Below are positions 44,876-53,710 of a stretch of 64,000 nt of DNA, in pieces. The stretch comes from Lachnospiraceae bacterium MD335. GTDB taxonomy: Bacteria > Bacillota > Clostridia > Lachnospirales > Lachnospiraceae. The notes beneath the pieces were generated by a model. It did no database searches. It had not been told where the DNA came from and was given only the letters and a program-made list of their open reading frames with translations. Where the stretch lies: the NCBI GenBank assembly GCA_000403335.2, contig KE159630.1, positions 297,939 through 361,938 of the forward strand, in the 5' to 3' direction. Made by a program: the position numbers and the translations under genes. How positions within the stretch are numbered: the stretch's first letter is position 1; the number at the start of each line of letters is the position of its first letter.

Positions 44876-45778
44876 TTAAATGACAATTGCGTGTTTTAAA
44901 AGAAAATCCTTCCAAATCGGGTAATATTGCGCCCGAATATGTACCTGGTCCCATGTGTAGTCGGATATTAGGGAGCCGTCCTCACAAAGGCTGCTCTCGT
45001 TGATGTCGATATAGAAAATATCCTTTTGGTTGGCGAGTGTGGCAATCAGCCTGTTGCGCGCGGAAATGTTTTCGTTGGTGATGCTGTCGCTCTCACTTGA
45101 CTTGCTTTCGGTTACAAGCAGGTTTCCCTGGATAAAAATAAGCGCATTGGGTTGTAAGCTGCGGATGTCCATGACCACTTCTTTATAGCTGTTAAAAAAC
45201 GTTTCGGGCGTTCCGGTACCGCATTCGTTGATGCCGACCATAAGGTATATCTTTGAAAATTCCTTTTCCGTTAGAATTTCACGCACCGATTTTTTTTCAC
45301 CTTCGTAGTTGAGCTTTTTTTTGTCATAGTCGTATATGGAAAGTGAATTTTTACACAGGAAAGTAGCATTTTCAATTCCTGAGTATTGACTGATTCCCAC
45401 CGTGCGGGAGTCGCCGATAAAGCAGGCGTCCTGAAAATAATTGTCGTCTGCGGTTGTAAAGCTGTAGGAATTCGCATCCGTGGACAGTGCCTGCGCGGCA
45501 GTGCGCCCAGATTGTGCAAAGCGCAGAGTAATATTGTCCAAAAGCATGGAATCATTGTCAATAAAGGACGCTGCCGCAAATGCCCTGCTGCCATAAAGAT
45601 CTGAAAGGTACGTGCCGTCATGGATTGCCTTCATTGCCGTGACAAGCGGAAAATTCGGAAGCGTATAAGTATCTTTGTTATTATAATACAAGCCGTTCCA
45701 ACGGCTGCCAAGCAGGCTGAATGCCAAAGCGGTTGCGACAATCAGCAGAAGGAGTGCGTAGTGTTTTCTGTCATTCAT
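44876..45778 (-). CDS. Extracytoplasmic SGNH/GDSL-family protein, acyltransferase partner
   Basis: A 300-residue protein with an N-terminal transmembrane anchor and an extracellular SGNH domain. The catalytic serine is Ser124 in FIGDSRTVG, the oxyanion Asn is in VGINECG, and the Asp/His pair is in DQVHIRAQYYPIW. The start at 45778 has GGAGG 11 nt upstream; the TTG further up does not. Directly downstream of an MBOAT gene on the same strand (27 nt), it fits AlgJ/AlgX- or DltD-like partners that move acetyl groups onto a surface polymer outside the cell. Polymer unknown. Confidence 0.8.
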   Translation of the reverse strand: MNDRKHYALLLLIVATALAFSLLGSRWNGLYYNNKDTYTLPNFPLVTAMKAIHDGTYLSDLYGSRAFAAASFIDNDSMLLDNITLRFAQSGRTAAQALSTDANSYSFTTADDNYFQDACFIGDSRTVGISQYSGIENATFLCKNSLSIYDYDKKKLNYEGEKKSVREILTEKEFSKIYLMVGINECGTGTPETFFNSYKEVVMDIRSLQPNALIFIQGNLLVTESKSSESDSITNENISARNRLIATLANQKDIFYIDINESSLCEDGSLISDYTWDQVHIRAQYYPIWKDFLLKHAIVI

Positions 45779-45805
45779 AGTATAAGCTGCCTCCAAATAT
45801 AAAAA

Positions 45806-47224
45806 CTAAAATCTAAAGTACAAAAACGGGTTGTTGATGCCGATGGACAACAGGTAAACGGAATACCAAAATACCGCAAGTGCAATTAAAATACCAAATA
45901 CATTGTCCCGTATTTTCTCAAACAGCCTTTGCGGATAACCTGAAGAGAAAATAACACTCGCTATTAAAAGAGGGGCATACACAGATACCAGTCTCCAAAA
46001 ATCGTCTATCGGGGCAGTCTGTGCACCGCCGATAAACGGAAACAGTCTCATAAAATATACGCGCAGCTCGGAAAAGTTGGTAATTGCAAAAATAACCCAG
46101 CTAACCGGAATGTAGATCAGGATGTACAGGTGTGACAGAAGATAGGAAAAGAAATTTCTGCCGTTTAGAAACCGTAGTAAAAATGTCTTTTCAATCACCA
46201 AAAGCGCAAAAATTAAAAGCCCCCAAAGTACAAAATTCCATGCCGCCCCATGCCAAAATCCGACGAGCAGCCACACGACAAACAAATGAAAGACTGTCCG
46301 CAGCGTTCCCTTGCGGTTTCCGCCAAGCGGAATATAGACGTATTCGCGGAACCATGTGCCAAGCGTAATGTGCCAGCGGCGCCAAAATTCCGTGACGCTT
46401 CTTGCCGTGTACGGATAGCGGAAGTTTTCGGGCATTTTAAAGCCAAGCATTTCACCCAGCCCGATAGCCATAACGGAATAGCCCCAAAAATCAAAATAAA
46501 GCTGCATGGAGTATGCAACTGCGCCAAGCCATGCAAGCGGTGTGGAAATGCTCTCAAAGCCAATCGTGCAGACCTCGTTCCAAAGTGTGCCGATGCGGTT
46601 TGCGATAATGACTTTATAGCCAAGCCCGACAATAAATGTTTTGAGACCGCTGTCAATGTTTTGAATAGACACGCTGCGCTTTTTTAAAGCGTCCGCAATG
46701 TCGGAATATACGACAATCGGTCCCGCAATCAGCTGCGGAAACATGCAGATATACGCGCCGAGGCTGATTAAAGACTTATCGGCATTTACTTTGCCGCGGT
46801 ATACGTCAATGATATAGGATACAATCTGAAAGGTATAAAAGCTGATTCCAAGCGGCAGACTAAGGTTTAAGGCAGAAAACTGCCAGTCAATGCCGCACAT
46901 TTTCAGAAGCAGATTCACGTTTTCAATCAAAAAGTCCGTATATTTAAAAAACAGCAGAAGACCGAAATTGTAGCCAAGCGCTGTCAGAAACAAAAAGAAT
47001 CTTGCGGGTCTGCCCTTTTGGTATTTTGCAATGCCAAGCCCCAAAAGGTAATTGACAAAAATTGAGGCAAGGATTAAAAACAGATAAAAAGGCTCACCGA
47101 AGCTGTAAAACACTAAGCTGCCCAAAAAAAGCAAGGTATTTTTACTTTTCGAGGGTACGCAATAATATAAAGCCAAAAAGGCGGGCAAAAAAGCAAAAAT
47201 AAAAGATAGACTGCTGAAAACCAT
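45806..47224 (-). CDS. MBOAT-family membrane O-acyltransferase
   Basis: A 472-residue multi-pass membrane protein. Conserved features are FKYTDFLIENVN, the IAGPIVVYSD segment, the RSVTEFWRRWHITLGTWFREYVYIPLGGNRKG block and the catalytic His near 324 in GFWHGAAWNF. Relatives (DltB, PatA, AlgI) pass acyl groups from the cytoplasm to a secreted acceptor. With the SGNH gene it makes a two-gene surface acylation unit; no D-Ala ligase or carrier genes are adjacent, so O-acetylation of a polysaccharide is more likely than teichoic acid alanylation. Confidence 0.92.
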   Translation of the reverse strand: MVFSSLSFIFAFLPAFLALYYCVPSKSKNTLLFLGSLVFYSFGEPFYLFLILASIFVNYLLGLGIAKYQKGRPARFFLFLTALGYNFGLLLFFKYTDFLIENVNLLLKMCGIDWQFSALNLSLPLGISFYTFQIVSYIIDVYRGKVNADKSLISLGAYICMFPQLIAGPIVVYSDIADALKKRSVSIQNIDSGLKTFIVGLGYKVIIANRIGTLWNEVCTIGFESISTPLAWLGAVAYSMQLYFDFWGYSVMAIGLGEMLGFKMPENFRYPYTARSVTEFWRRWHITLGTWFREYVYIPLGGNRKGTLRTVFHLFVVWLLVGFWHGAAWNFVLWGLLIFALLVIEKTFLLRFLNGRNFFSYLLSHLYILIYIPVSWVIFAITNFSELRVYFMRLFPFIGGAQTAPIDDFWRLVSVYAPLLIASVIFSSGYPQRLFEKIRDNVFGILIALAVFWYSVYLLSIGINNPFLYFRF

Positions 47225-47430
47225 GAAGCTCCCCCCAACACGGCAGTTTTCGTTACGCCGCTGCCATAATATTATAGCAAAAATACGGACTGAATTCCAC
47301 AGTAAAAGCGGAATTTGTGCATACGAATTTTCGAATATAAAAGGCTTTTGTTTTGATACTTTTTACCAAAGATATTGCGGAATGTATCCAAAATATGCTA
47401 AAGTCTTAAAAGAGGAAGGAGCGGTACGGA

Positions 47431-48513
47431 TTGAAAATAATAAAAAACAGGTGTAATTATATATATACGGCGCTTTTTTTGCTGTTGGCATTAGGGCTTT
47501 TCGGATGTGGAGAAAAGGCATCGCACGCAAATAAGACGACGCGTGTCGTGCTTACGACAGGATTTGGCAGGGACGAGGTGTTCCGGATTGAGAAAAGCTC
47601 CTGTTCGCTTGCGGAAATCATGGTGTATCTGACCAATACAAAAAATCAGTATGAAAATACATTTGGAGCACAGGTTTGGGATGCCTCGTACAATGGGGAA
47701 ACACTGGAGGAAAACATTAAGGAGACCGTGCTTGCGCGCATGGCGCGAATCAAGGCGCTGAATCTGCTTGCACAGCGGGATGAAATTGCACTTGATGCAG
47801 ACGAGAGAGAGCAGGCAAAAGAAGCGGCGCGGATTTATTTTGATTCCCTGAATGACACGGAGAAGCGGGCGCTGGCGGTAAACGAGGATATTCTTTGCGA
47901 AATGTATGAGGAGTATGCGCTTTCCGAGAAGGTTTACCGTTACCTGATAGCGGACATCAATCCGGAAATCAGTGACGACGAGGCGCGGACAATCACGGTG
48001 CAGCATATTCTGATTAAAACGTATTCCCTGAACGAAGACGGGGAGCGGGTAGCGTATACCGAGCAGGCAAAAAAGGAAGCGTTTCAAAAGGCGCAGGAAG
48101 CGCTGAAAAGAGCGCGGGACGGCGACGAGTTTACAAGTCTGATTGCCGAGTACAGCGAGGACAGTAATTCCTCGTACTCCTTTATCAAGGGAAGTCTTGA
48201 CCCTGCCTTTGAGCAGGCGGCATTTAATCTTGGAACGGACGAGATTAGCGGAATTGTCGAGACATCGCATGGTTATCATATTATCAAATGCATCAGTACC
48301 TTCGACCGTGACGAGACGGACCGCAATAAGGTGGCGATTGTGGAACAGCGCCGCAGGGAAGTATTTAACGAAGAATATTCCGCTTTTGTTGATGGACTTA
48401 CAAAAAACCTCAATCAGAAGCTTTGGGATAAGGTTGCTTTTATTGATGACGAGGCGGTGAAAACGGACCGTTTTTTTGAAGTTTACAGAGAACACTTTCA
48501 TAACGAATTATAA
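47431..48513 (+). CDS. PrsA-like parvulin peptidyl-prolyl isomerase lipoprotein
   Basis: A 360-residue lipoprotein (lipobox LFGC, Cys26). A SurA/PrsA-like chaperone region (about 50-175) precedes the parvulin domain (about 180-290) with ITVQHILIKT at its start and SHGYHIIK at its end, containing the usual FTSLIAEYSED and ISGIVET stretches. It would fold exported proteins at the outer membrane face. The start is TTG at 47431, with AGGAAGGA 10 nt upstream. It lies ahead of the CIRCE-controlled htpG but is transcribed separately. Confidence 0.88.
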   Translation: MKIIKNRCNYIYTALFLLLALGLFGCGEKASHANKTTRVVLTTGFGRDEVFRIEKSSCSLAEIMVYLTNTKNQYENTFGAQVWDASYNGETLEENIKETVLARMARIKALNLLAQRDEIALDADEREQAKEAARIYFDSLNDTEKRALAVNEDILCEMYEEYALSEKVYRYLIADINPEISDDEARTITVQHILIKTYSLNEDGERVAYTEQAKKEAFQKAQEALKRARDGDEFTSLIAEYSEDSNSSYSFIKGSLDPAFEQAAFNLGTDEISGIVETSHGYHIIKCISTFDRDETDRNKVAIVEQRRREVFNEEYSAFVDGLTKNLNQKLWDKVAFIDDEAVKTDRFFEVYREHFHNEL

Positions 48514-48537
48514 ATTTTATAAATAAAGTATTAATTA

Positions 48538-48564
48538 TTAGCACTCATACCAATTGAGTGCTAA
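48538..48564. promoter_or_regulatory. CIRCE element (HrcA operator)
   Basis: TTAGCACTC (48538-48546), nine-base spacer, GAGTGCTAA (48556-48564): a perfect match to the CIRCE inverted repeat bound by the heat-shock repressor HrcA. Confidence 0.95.
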
Positions 48565-48571
48565 TTTCTTC

Positions 48572-48600
48572 TTGACATTTATTTTATCGGGTATTAAACT
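48572..48600 (+). promoter_or_regulatory. htpG heat-shock promoter
   Basis: TTGACA (48572-48577), 17-nt spacer, TAAACT (48595-48600), 7 nt after the CIRCE element. A transcript from here would carry a leader of about 210 nt. Confidence 0.7.
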
Positions 48601-48628
48601 ACATATCAGAACGATTGGTCAGAACAAT

Positions 48629-48767
48629 CGTAACAGTTCAGCCTTCGGTTTCCTGTTACAGGCATCAAGCCATGCAAAACCACTTCGTTGTGACTTGATG
48701 CATCTCAACCACTACGCTATTTCACGAGCTTTGCAGCAAGTGCAAAGTTCTAGGCCGAACTGTTACG
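48629..48767. repeat. Branched palindromic element in htpG leader
   Basis: Outer arms CGTAACAGTTCAGCC (48629-48643) and GGCCGAACTGTTACG (48753-48767) enclose two internal hairpins, GCATCAAG/CTTGATGC (48662-48669, 48694-48701) and CTTTGCA/TGCAAAG (48729-48735, 48741-48747). GTAACAG (48630-48636) can also pair with CTGTTAC (48653-48659). Reads as a miniature mobile repeat or structured leader. Confidence 0.6.
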
Positions 48768-48814
48768 AACAATCTGCTGGATAAAAAAATATAAAGGAAG
48801 GAATGTGATTTTTC

Positions 48815-50962
48815 ATGGCAGAAAAGAGAGGAAGCTTGTCAATTAACAGTGATAATATTTTCCCGATTATTAAAAAGTGGCTGTATTCGGACCACGATAT
48901 ATTTTACAGGGAGCTGATTTCAAACGGATGTGACGCGATTACAAAGCTTAAAAAGCTGGAGATGATGGGAGAGTATGAATATCCCGCAGGCGTGAAAAAC
49001 GACATTCACATTGTCGTAAATCCCGAAGAAAAGACGTTAAAATTTATTGATACCGGTCTTGGAATGACAGCGGACGAGGTGGAAGAGTACATCAATCAGA
49101 TTGCATTTTCCGGCGCGACGGATTTTATTGAGAAATACAAGGACAAAGCAAATGACGATCAGATTATCGGACATTTTGGACTTGGTTTTTACTCTGCGTT
49201 TATGGTAGCAGATGAGGTGCATATCGATACGCTTTCGTATCAGGACGGTGCGGCGGCTGTTCACTGGGAGTGCGACGGCGGTACGGAGTTCGCAATGTCG
49301 GACGGCAGCAAGACGACGGTCGGTACGGAAGTAACGCTGTTCTTAAACGAGGACTGTTTGGAGTTCTGTAACGAGTACAAGGCAAGAGAGGTCATCAAGA
49401 AATACTGTTCGTTTATGCCGTATGAGATTTATTTGGAGAAGGCAAATGCGCCGGAGGAGTTTGAGACGATTGATCCGGAAGACAAGAGGGATGATGATGT
49501 CGTTGTCGAGACAATTAACGAGGAGAAAGAAATCCCCGGTGAGGAAGCTTCCACAGGAGATGGGAAAGAGCCGGTCAAAGAGACGGTGGAGAAGCTCAAG
49601 ATTAAAAAGCGTCCCGTGCCGCTCAACGAAACGCACCCGCTTTGGACAAAGCATCCCAATGACTGTACGAAGGAAGACTATATTGATTTTTACAGAAAAG
49701 TCTTTCAGGATTACAAGGAGCCGCTGTTTTGGATCCACTTAAATATGGATTATCCGTTTAACATGAAGGGAATTCTGTATTTCCCCAAGATTAACATGGA
49801 GTATGAGTCGATTGAGGGCACTATTAAGCTCTATAACAATCAGGTGTTTATTGCGGACAATATTAAAGAGGTTATTCCTGAGTTTTTACTGTTGTTAAAG
49901 GGTGTCATTGACTGTCCGGACCTTCCGTTAAATGTTTCACGAAGCGCGCTGCAAAATGACGGTTTCGTGACAAAAATCAGTGAGTATATCACAAAGAAGG
50001 TTGCCGATAAGCTGTCCGGCATGTGCAAGACGGATAAAGAGAATTATGAAAAGTATTGGGACGACATCAGTCCGTTTATCAAGTTCGGCTGCTTAAAGGA
50101 TGACAAGTTCTGCGAGAAGATGACCGACTATATTCTCTTTAAGAACCTTGACGGAAATTATATGACGCTTCCGGAATGTTTGGAAGTTAAGAAGATCGAT
50201 CCAGATGAAGCGCAGGCGGAAACTGTACAGGATACAGACAACAGCGCTGCCGCGACAGATGCCGGGACGGGTGAAAAGATTGAGGCGGAGGTTGTGGACG
50301 AGGACGGAGAAGTTGTTGACATTCCGGCGGAGGACGAGGAGACAAAGGAGAAGATTATCTACTATGTGACGGACCCCGTTCAGCAGAGCCAGTATATCAA
50401 CATGTTTAAAAAGGCGAAAATGGATGCGGTTGTGCTGCCCGACAGAATCGACCAGCCGTTTGTATCGCAGCTTGAGGCAAAGAATGAGGGCATTAAGTTT
50501 TCCCGCATTGACGCGGACCTGACCGATACCTTTAAAACAAAGAATTCCAAGAAGGTTGAGGAGGAGCTGGAAAAGAAGAGCGAAGAGGTTTCCAAGCTGT
50601 TTAAAAAGGCAGTGAAGAAAGATAACATTACCGTGAAGGTGGAGAAGCTCAAAAACAAGGATATTGCGTCCATGATTACCGTTTCCGAGGAAGCGCGCAG
50701 AATGCAGGATATGATGAAGATGTATGCGATGCCGGGAATGGATATGGGAATGGGAAAAGAAGGCGAAACGCTGATTCTGAATGCCAACAACAAGCTTGTA
50801 GAGTATGTAATTGACCATCAGGACGGTGAAAACGTTGATTTGATCTGTGAACAGCTTTACGATTTGGCGTTGATTCAGCAGGCGCCCCTGCAGCCGGAGC
50901 AGATGACAAAGTTTATCGGCAGAAGCAATAAGATTATGATGCTGCTTGCAAAAAATGAATAG
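48815..50962 (+). CDS. htpG: Hsp90-family chaperone HtpG with two acidic insertions
   Basis: A 715-residue Hsp90, against about 620 for typical HtpG. The N-terminal ATPase has RELISNGCDA (32-41), DTGLGMT (79-85) and HFGLGFYSAFM (120-130). A charged linker of about 55 residues (211-265) separates it from the middle domain, as in eukaryotic Hsp90, and a second Asp/Glu/Ala-rich insert lies at about 461-512. The middle-domain LNVSRSALQND (372-382) with the catalytic arginine region is intact. GGAAGGAATG precedes the ATG. Controlled by CIRCE and by a long folded leader. Confidence 0.95.
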   Translation: MAEKRGSLSINSDNIFPIIKKWLYSDHDIFYRELISNGCDAITKLKKLEMMGEYEYPAGVKNDIHIVVNPEEKTLKFIDTGLGMTADEVEEYINQIAFSGATDFIEKYKDKANDDQIIGHFGLGFYSAFMVADEVHIDTLSYQDGAAAVHWECDGGTEFAMSDGSKTTVGTEVTLFLNEDCLEFCNEYKAREVIKKYCSFMPYEIYLEKANAPEEFETIDPEDKRDDDVVVETINEEKEIPGEEASTGDGKEPVKETVEKLKIKKRPVPLNETHPLWTKHPNDCTKEDYIDFYRKVFQDYKEPLFWIHLNMDYPFNMKGILYFPKINMEYESIEGTIKLYNNQVFIADNIKEVIPEFLLLLKGVIDCPDLPLNVSRSALQNDGFVTKISEYITKKVADKLSGMCKTDKENYEKYWDDISPFIKFGCLKDDKFCEKMTDYILFKNLDGNYMTLPECLEVKKIDPDEAQAETVQDTDNSAAATDAGTGEKIEAEVVDEDGEVVDIPAEDEETKEKIIYYVTDPVQQSQYINMFKKAKMDAVVLPDRIDQPFVSQLEAKNEGIKFSRIDADLTDTFKTKNSKKVEEELEKKSEEVSKLFKKAVKKDNITVKVEKLKNKDIASMITVSEEARRMQDMMKMYAMPGMDMGMGKEGETLILNANNKLVEYVIDHQDGENVDLICEQLYDLALIQQAPLQPEQMTKFIGRSNKIMMLLAKNE

Positions 50963-51093
50963 GGAATACTTCCCAAGAATATTTTTCGCGATACGCAATC
51001 GAGTAGGGGAACGACCTTCTCCACTACTCGCCGCGCGCCCCATGCGCCGCTTCTGCGGCATACTTCCTCTGCACGGGGCTGCGCATAAAAATA

Positions 51094-51126
51094 CGGCTGA
51101 CACGAACGTAAGGTGTCAGCCGTTTT
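51094..51126. terminator. Bidirectional terminator
   Basis: CGGCTGACAC (51094-51103) with GTGTCAGCCG (51113-51122), T-rich on both sides in the respective reading directions, between htpG and the convergent gene. Confidence 0.8.
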
Positions 51127-51145
51127 CTAATATTTTTTAATTGTT

Positions 51146-51685
51146 TTATGAATGCGGTATTACGCGAAGCTGTGTGATGCGGTCGTCGCTGATGAGCCAT
51201 GTGCTTTCCGAATCTGCGCCGATTGCCTCGCAGAGCGTAGAGTACATGCAAAGCTCCGGATGCCATAAATAATCGCGCTCTTCGTACATGCCCAAAAGCA
51301 CGTCCCTGTCAATCAGTCCCGTAAAGCCAAGCTCCTTCACAGGCTTTAGTCCAAGCTCAAAACCAAGACGCGGATTGTAGGTGGAAACGATAATGCCTTC
51401 CTCCAAAATGTCATGAATCATCACAGTCTCATAACATTCTCTCACAACGCCTACCATGCGGACTTCACACGCTCTTGTGAGAAGCTCGTCCCGAATATCC
51501 GTCTGCATCAGGTATCTGCCGTCATCAACGGGAAAAGTAAAATTCTCGTCTGCCATGTCGGAATACAGGACATAGCGACCGATACCGAGGTAAACGGCAG
51601 AATGCTCCCTGCCGTTGTAGGTTACATAAAGACCACCACGATACTCCCCCGTGGATGTTCCTTCAAACTCAAAGCGTTCCCTCAT
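51146..51685 (-). CDS. Hypothetical protein
   Basis: A 179-residue soluble protein. It begins RERFEFEGTSTGEYRGGLYVTYNGREHSAVYLGIG in strand-rich sequence, then an alpha/beta part with DIRDELLTRACEVRMVG, and ends with TWLISDDRITQLRVIP. Nothing catalytic is evident. A GGGAG site precedes the ATG on the minus strand. No family recognised; gene reality is supported by full-length frame and ribosome site. Confidence 0.6.
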   Translation of the reverse strand: MRERFEFEGTSTGEYRGGLYVTYNGREHSAVYLGIGRYVLYSDMADENFTFPVDDGRYLMQTDIRDELLTRACEVRMVGVVRECYETVMIHDILEEGIIVSTYNPRLGFELGLKPVKELGFTGLIDRDVLLGMYEERDYLWHPELCMYSTLCEAIGADSESTWLISDDRITQLRVIPHS

Positions 51686-51873
51686 ATGTTATCTCCCTTT
51701 TAACTTATTATGTAAAGTCTTCAACTATTAAACATAATATTATATGGATTTGCAAAAGACAAGGGATTGCGGCGGGAAAAATCACAGTAACACGCTGTTT
51801 TCTGAATTGTTTGAAAATTATAAAAAATTATTGCGGACAAAAAAAGAAAAAATAGAATTCAGTATGTATTTCA

Positions 51874-51902
51874 TTGATAATCTTTGCATGGAGTGATAAA
51901 AT
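51874..51902 (+). promoter_or_regulatory. Promoter of the PilT-like gene
   Basis: TTGATA (51874-51879), 17-nt spacer, TAAAAT (51897-51902). The 295-nt gap 51686-51980 otherwise shows nothing. Confidence 0.7.
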
Positions 51903-51980
51903 AGATAGGAAAATTTATTGGAAATCATTTGGGAACAGCTATGCTGCTTCCGGTATTGTGATCAGGGAAAGGAAATCAGT

Positions 51981-53039
51981 ATGCCACAAACAGTAGAAGA
52001 AATCTTGTCGGCAGCGAAAAAAGCGGGCGCGTCCGACGTACATATCACCGTTGGAATCCCCCCGAAAATGAGGGTGAACGGCAAACTCATTATGATGGAG
52101 GGGGAGCGTCTTATGCCCGCGGATACCATGACAATCGCGGAGTCGGTGATGAACGATGTGCAGAAGGTACGTTTTGAGGAGAAGGGCGAGGTCGATATGT
52201 CCTTTGCCATTGCGGGCGAGGGGCGTTACCGTGTCAATATCTATAAGCAGAGGGGCTCGGCGGCTATGGCATTTCGTTTGGTGGATACGGTTGTGCCTGC
52301 GCCGGAGACACTGGGAGTACCCAATTCCGTTATTGAGCTGTACAGGAAAAAGAGAGGACTTGTGCTTGTAACGGGACCGACGGGAAGCGGAAAGTCGACG
52401 ACGCTTGCGGCGATTATTGATAAAATCAACAACAACAGGGAATCGCATGTCATTACATTGGAGGACCCGATTGAGTATCTGCATCAGCACAAGCGCTCGA
52501 TTGTCAATCAGCGTGAAATCGGGCTGGATTCGATGTCTTATGCCAATGCGCTCAGGGCGGCGCTTCGAGAAGATCCTGACGTCATTCTTGTGGGTGAGAT
52601 GCGTGACTTTGAAACCATCAGTGTGGCGATTACCGCGGCGGAGACGGGGCATTTGGTTTTGTCAACGCTTCATACCATCGGTGCGGCAAGTACGGTAGAC
52701 CGTGTGATTGATGTCTTTCCGCCGCATCAGCAGCAGCAAATCCGCGTTCAGCTTGCCAATGTGCTTGAGGCAGTTGTTTCCCAGCAGCTTGTCCCGACAA
52801 TCGACCAAAAAGGGCGTGTGGCGGCATTCGAGGTGCTGCATACCAATTCGGCGGTCCGAAACTTAATCCGTGAAGGAAAAACACACCAAATAACAAGTGT
52901 TATGCAAACGAACAGAAAAATGGGAATGCTCACAATGGATGATGCATTGGTGCAGCTTTATCAGCAATACAAAATTGACAAGGAGATGGCGATTCAGTTT
53001 GCGCAGGATCCTGAAAATATAAAAAATAAGTTGTTTTAG
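51981..53039 (+). CDS. PilT-family retraction-type ATPase
   Basis: A 352-residue secretion ATPase of the PilT subgroup. N-terminal PAS-like domain (ASDVHITVGIPPKMRVNG), Walker A GPTGSGKSTT near 131, Asp box VITLEDPIEYLH, Walker B VILVGEMRD near 201 and His box HLVLSTLHT. The AIRNLIREGK-like ending (VRNLIREGKTHQI) and the MGMLTMDD tail are typical of PilT. The inner ATG at 51981 has AAAGG upstream. No pilin, PilB, PilC or prepilin peptidase gene is nearby, so the machine it serves must be elsewhere. Confidence 0.92.
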   Translation: MPQTVEEILSAAKKAGASDVHITVGIPPKMRVNGKLIMMEGERLMPADTMTIAESVMNDVQKVRFEEKGEVDMSFAIAGEGRYRVNIYKQRGSAAMAFRLVDTVVPAPETLGVPNSVIELYRKKRGLVLVTGPTGSGKSTTLAAIIDKINNNRESHVITLEDPIEYLHQHKRSIVNQREIGLDSMSYANALRAALREDPDVILVGEMRDFETISVAITAAETGHLVLSTLHTIGAASTVDRVIDVFPPHQQQQIRVQLANVLEAVVSQQLVPTIDQKGRVAAFEVLHTNSAVRNLIREGKTHQITSVMQTNRKMGMLTMDDALVQLYQQYKIDKEMAIQFAQDPENIKNKLF

Positions 53040-53099
53040 GGTTTTATGGATACAATGATATAATAATTGATAAAATGTATCAGAAAGGAAGAATGACAG

Positions 53100-53684
53100 A
53101 TGAGACCAAATCCGAAGCCGCAGGAAATCTACAGGCATTTTAAGGGAAACGTGTATCAGATTATTACGATTGCGCGCCACTCCGAGACAAAAATGAAAAT
53201 GGTGGTTTATCAGCAGCTCTATGCGCCGTATGAGGTGTATGTCAGACCGCTTGACATGTTTATGAGCAAGATTGACACAAAGAAGTATCCAAATGAGAAA
53301 CAGATTTTCCGTTTTGAAAGACTTGCAATCAGAGGAGAGGATCAGATCGAGGAGACCAGGGAAAGCTCCGCCGAAACGCTGAACCGTATTTTAAACAGAG
53401 GGAAAAAAGAGACTGAATTAACGGTTGACCTGCAAAAGGCGGACGGGCAGGAGGAGGCGTTTGAGCTTGATCCGGGTCTTGTGGAGTTCCTTGACGCGGA
53501 CAGCTATGAGAAGAAGCTTCAGATATTGAGCTCGCTTCACAATAGAATAACAGATGCTATGATAGATACGATGGCAGTCAGCCTTGATACGGAGGTGAAG
53601 GAGGGCGACATTGAAACGCGTTATGCGGAGATCAGAAACTGCCTGATTACAATGGAACGTTTTGAGTGCAACCGGCTGCGTTAA
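53100..53684 (+). CDS. DUF1653-domain protein
   Basis: A 194-residue protein. The N-terminal 70 residues form a DUF1653 domain (YRHFKGNVYQIITIARHSET, then VVYQQLYAPYEVYVRPLDMF), a small beta domain usually found alone. The remaining part is helical and acidic and looks like a lineage-specific extension. AAAGGAAG precedes the ATG. It lies 60 nt after the PilT-like gene and 27 nt before the glycosyltransferase gene. Function of the domain is unknown. Confidence 0.82.
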   Translation: MRPNPKPQEIYRHFKGNVYQIITIARHSETKMKMVVYQQLYAPYEVYVRPLDMFMSKIDTKKYPNEKQIFRFERLAIRGEDQIEETRESSAETLNRILNRGKKETELTVDLQKADGQEEAFELDPGLVEFLDADSYEKKLQILSSLHNRITDAMIDTMAVSLDTEVKEGDIETRYAEIRNCLITMERFECNRLR

Positions 53685-53710
53685 CGGGCGGGATATGAGA
53701 AAGGGGAATT

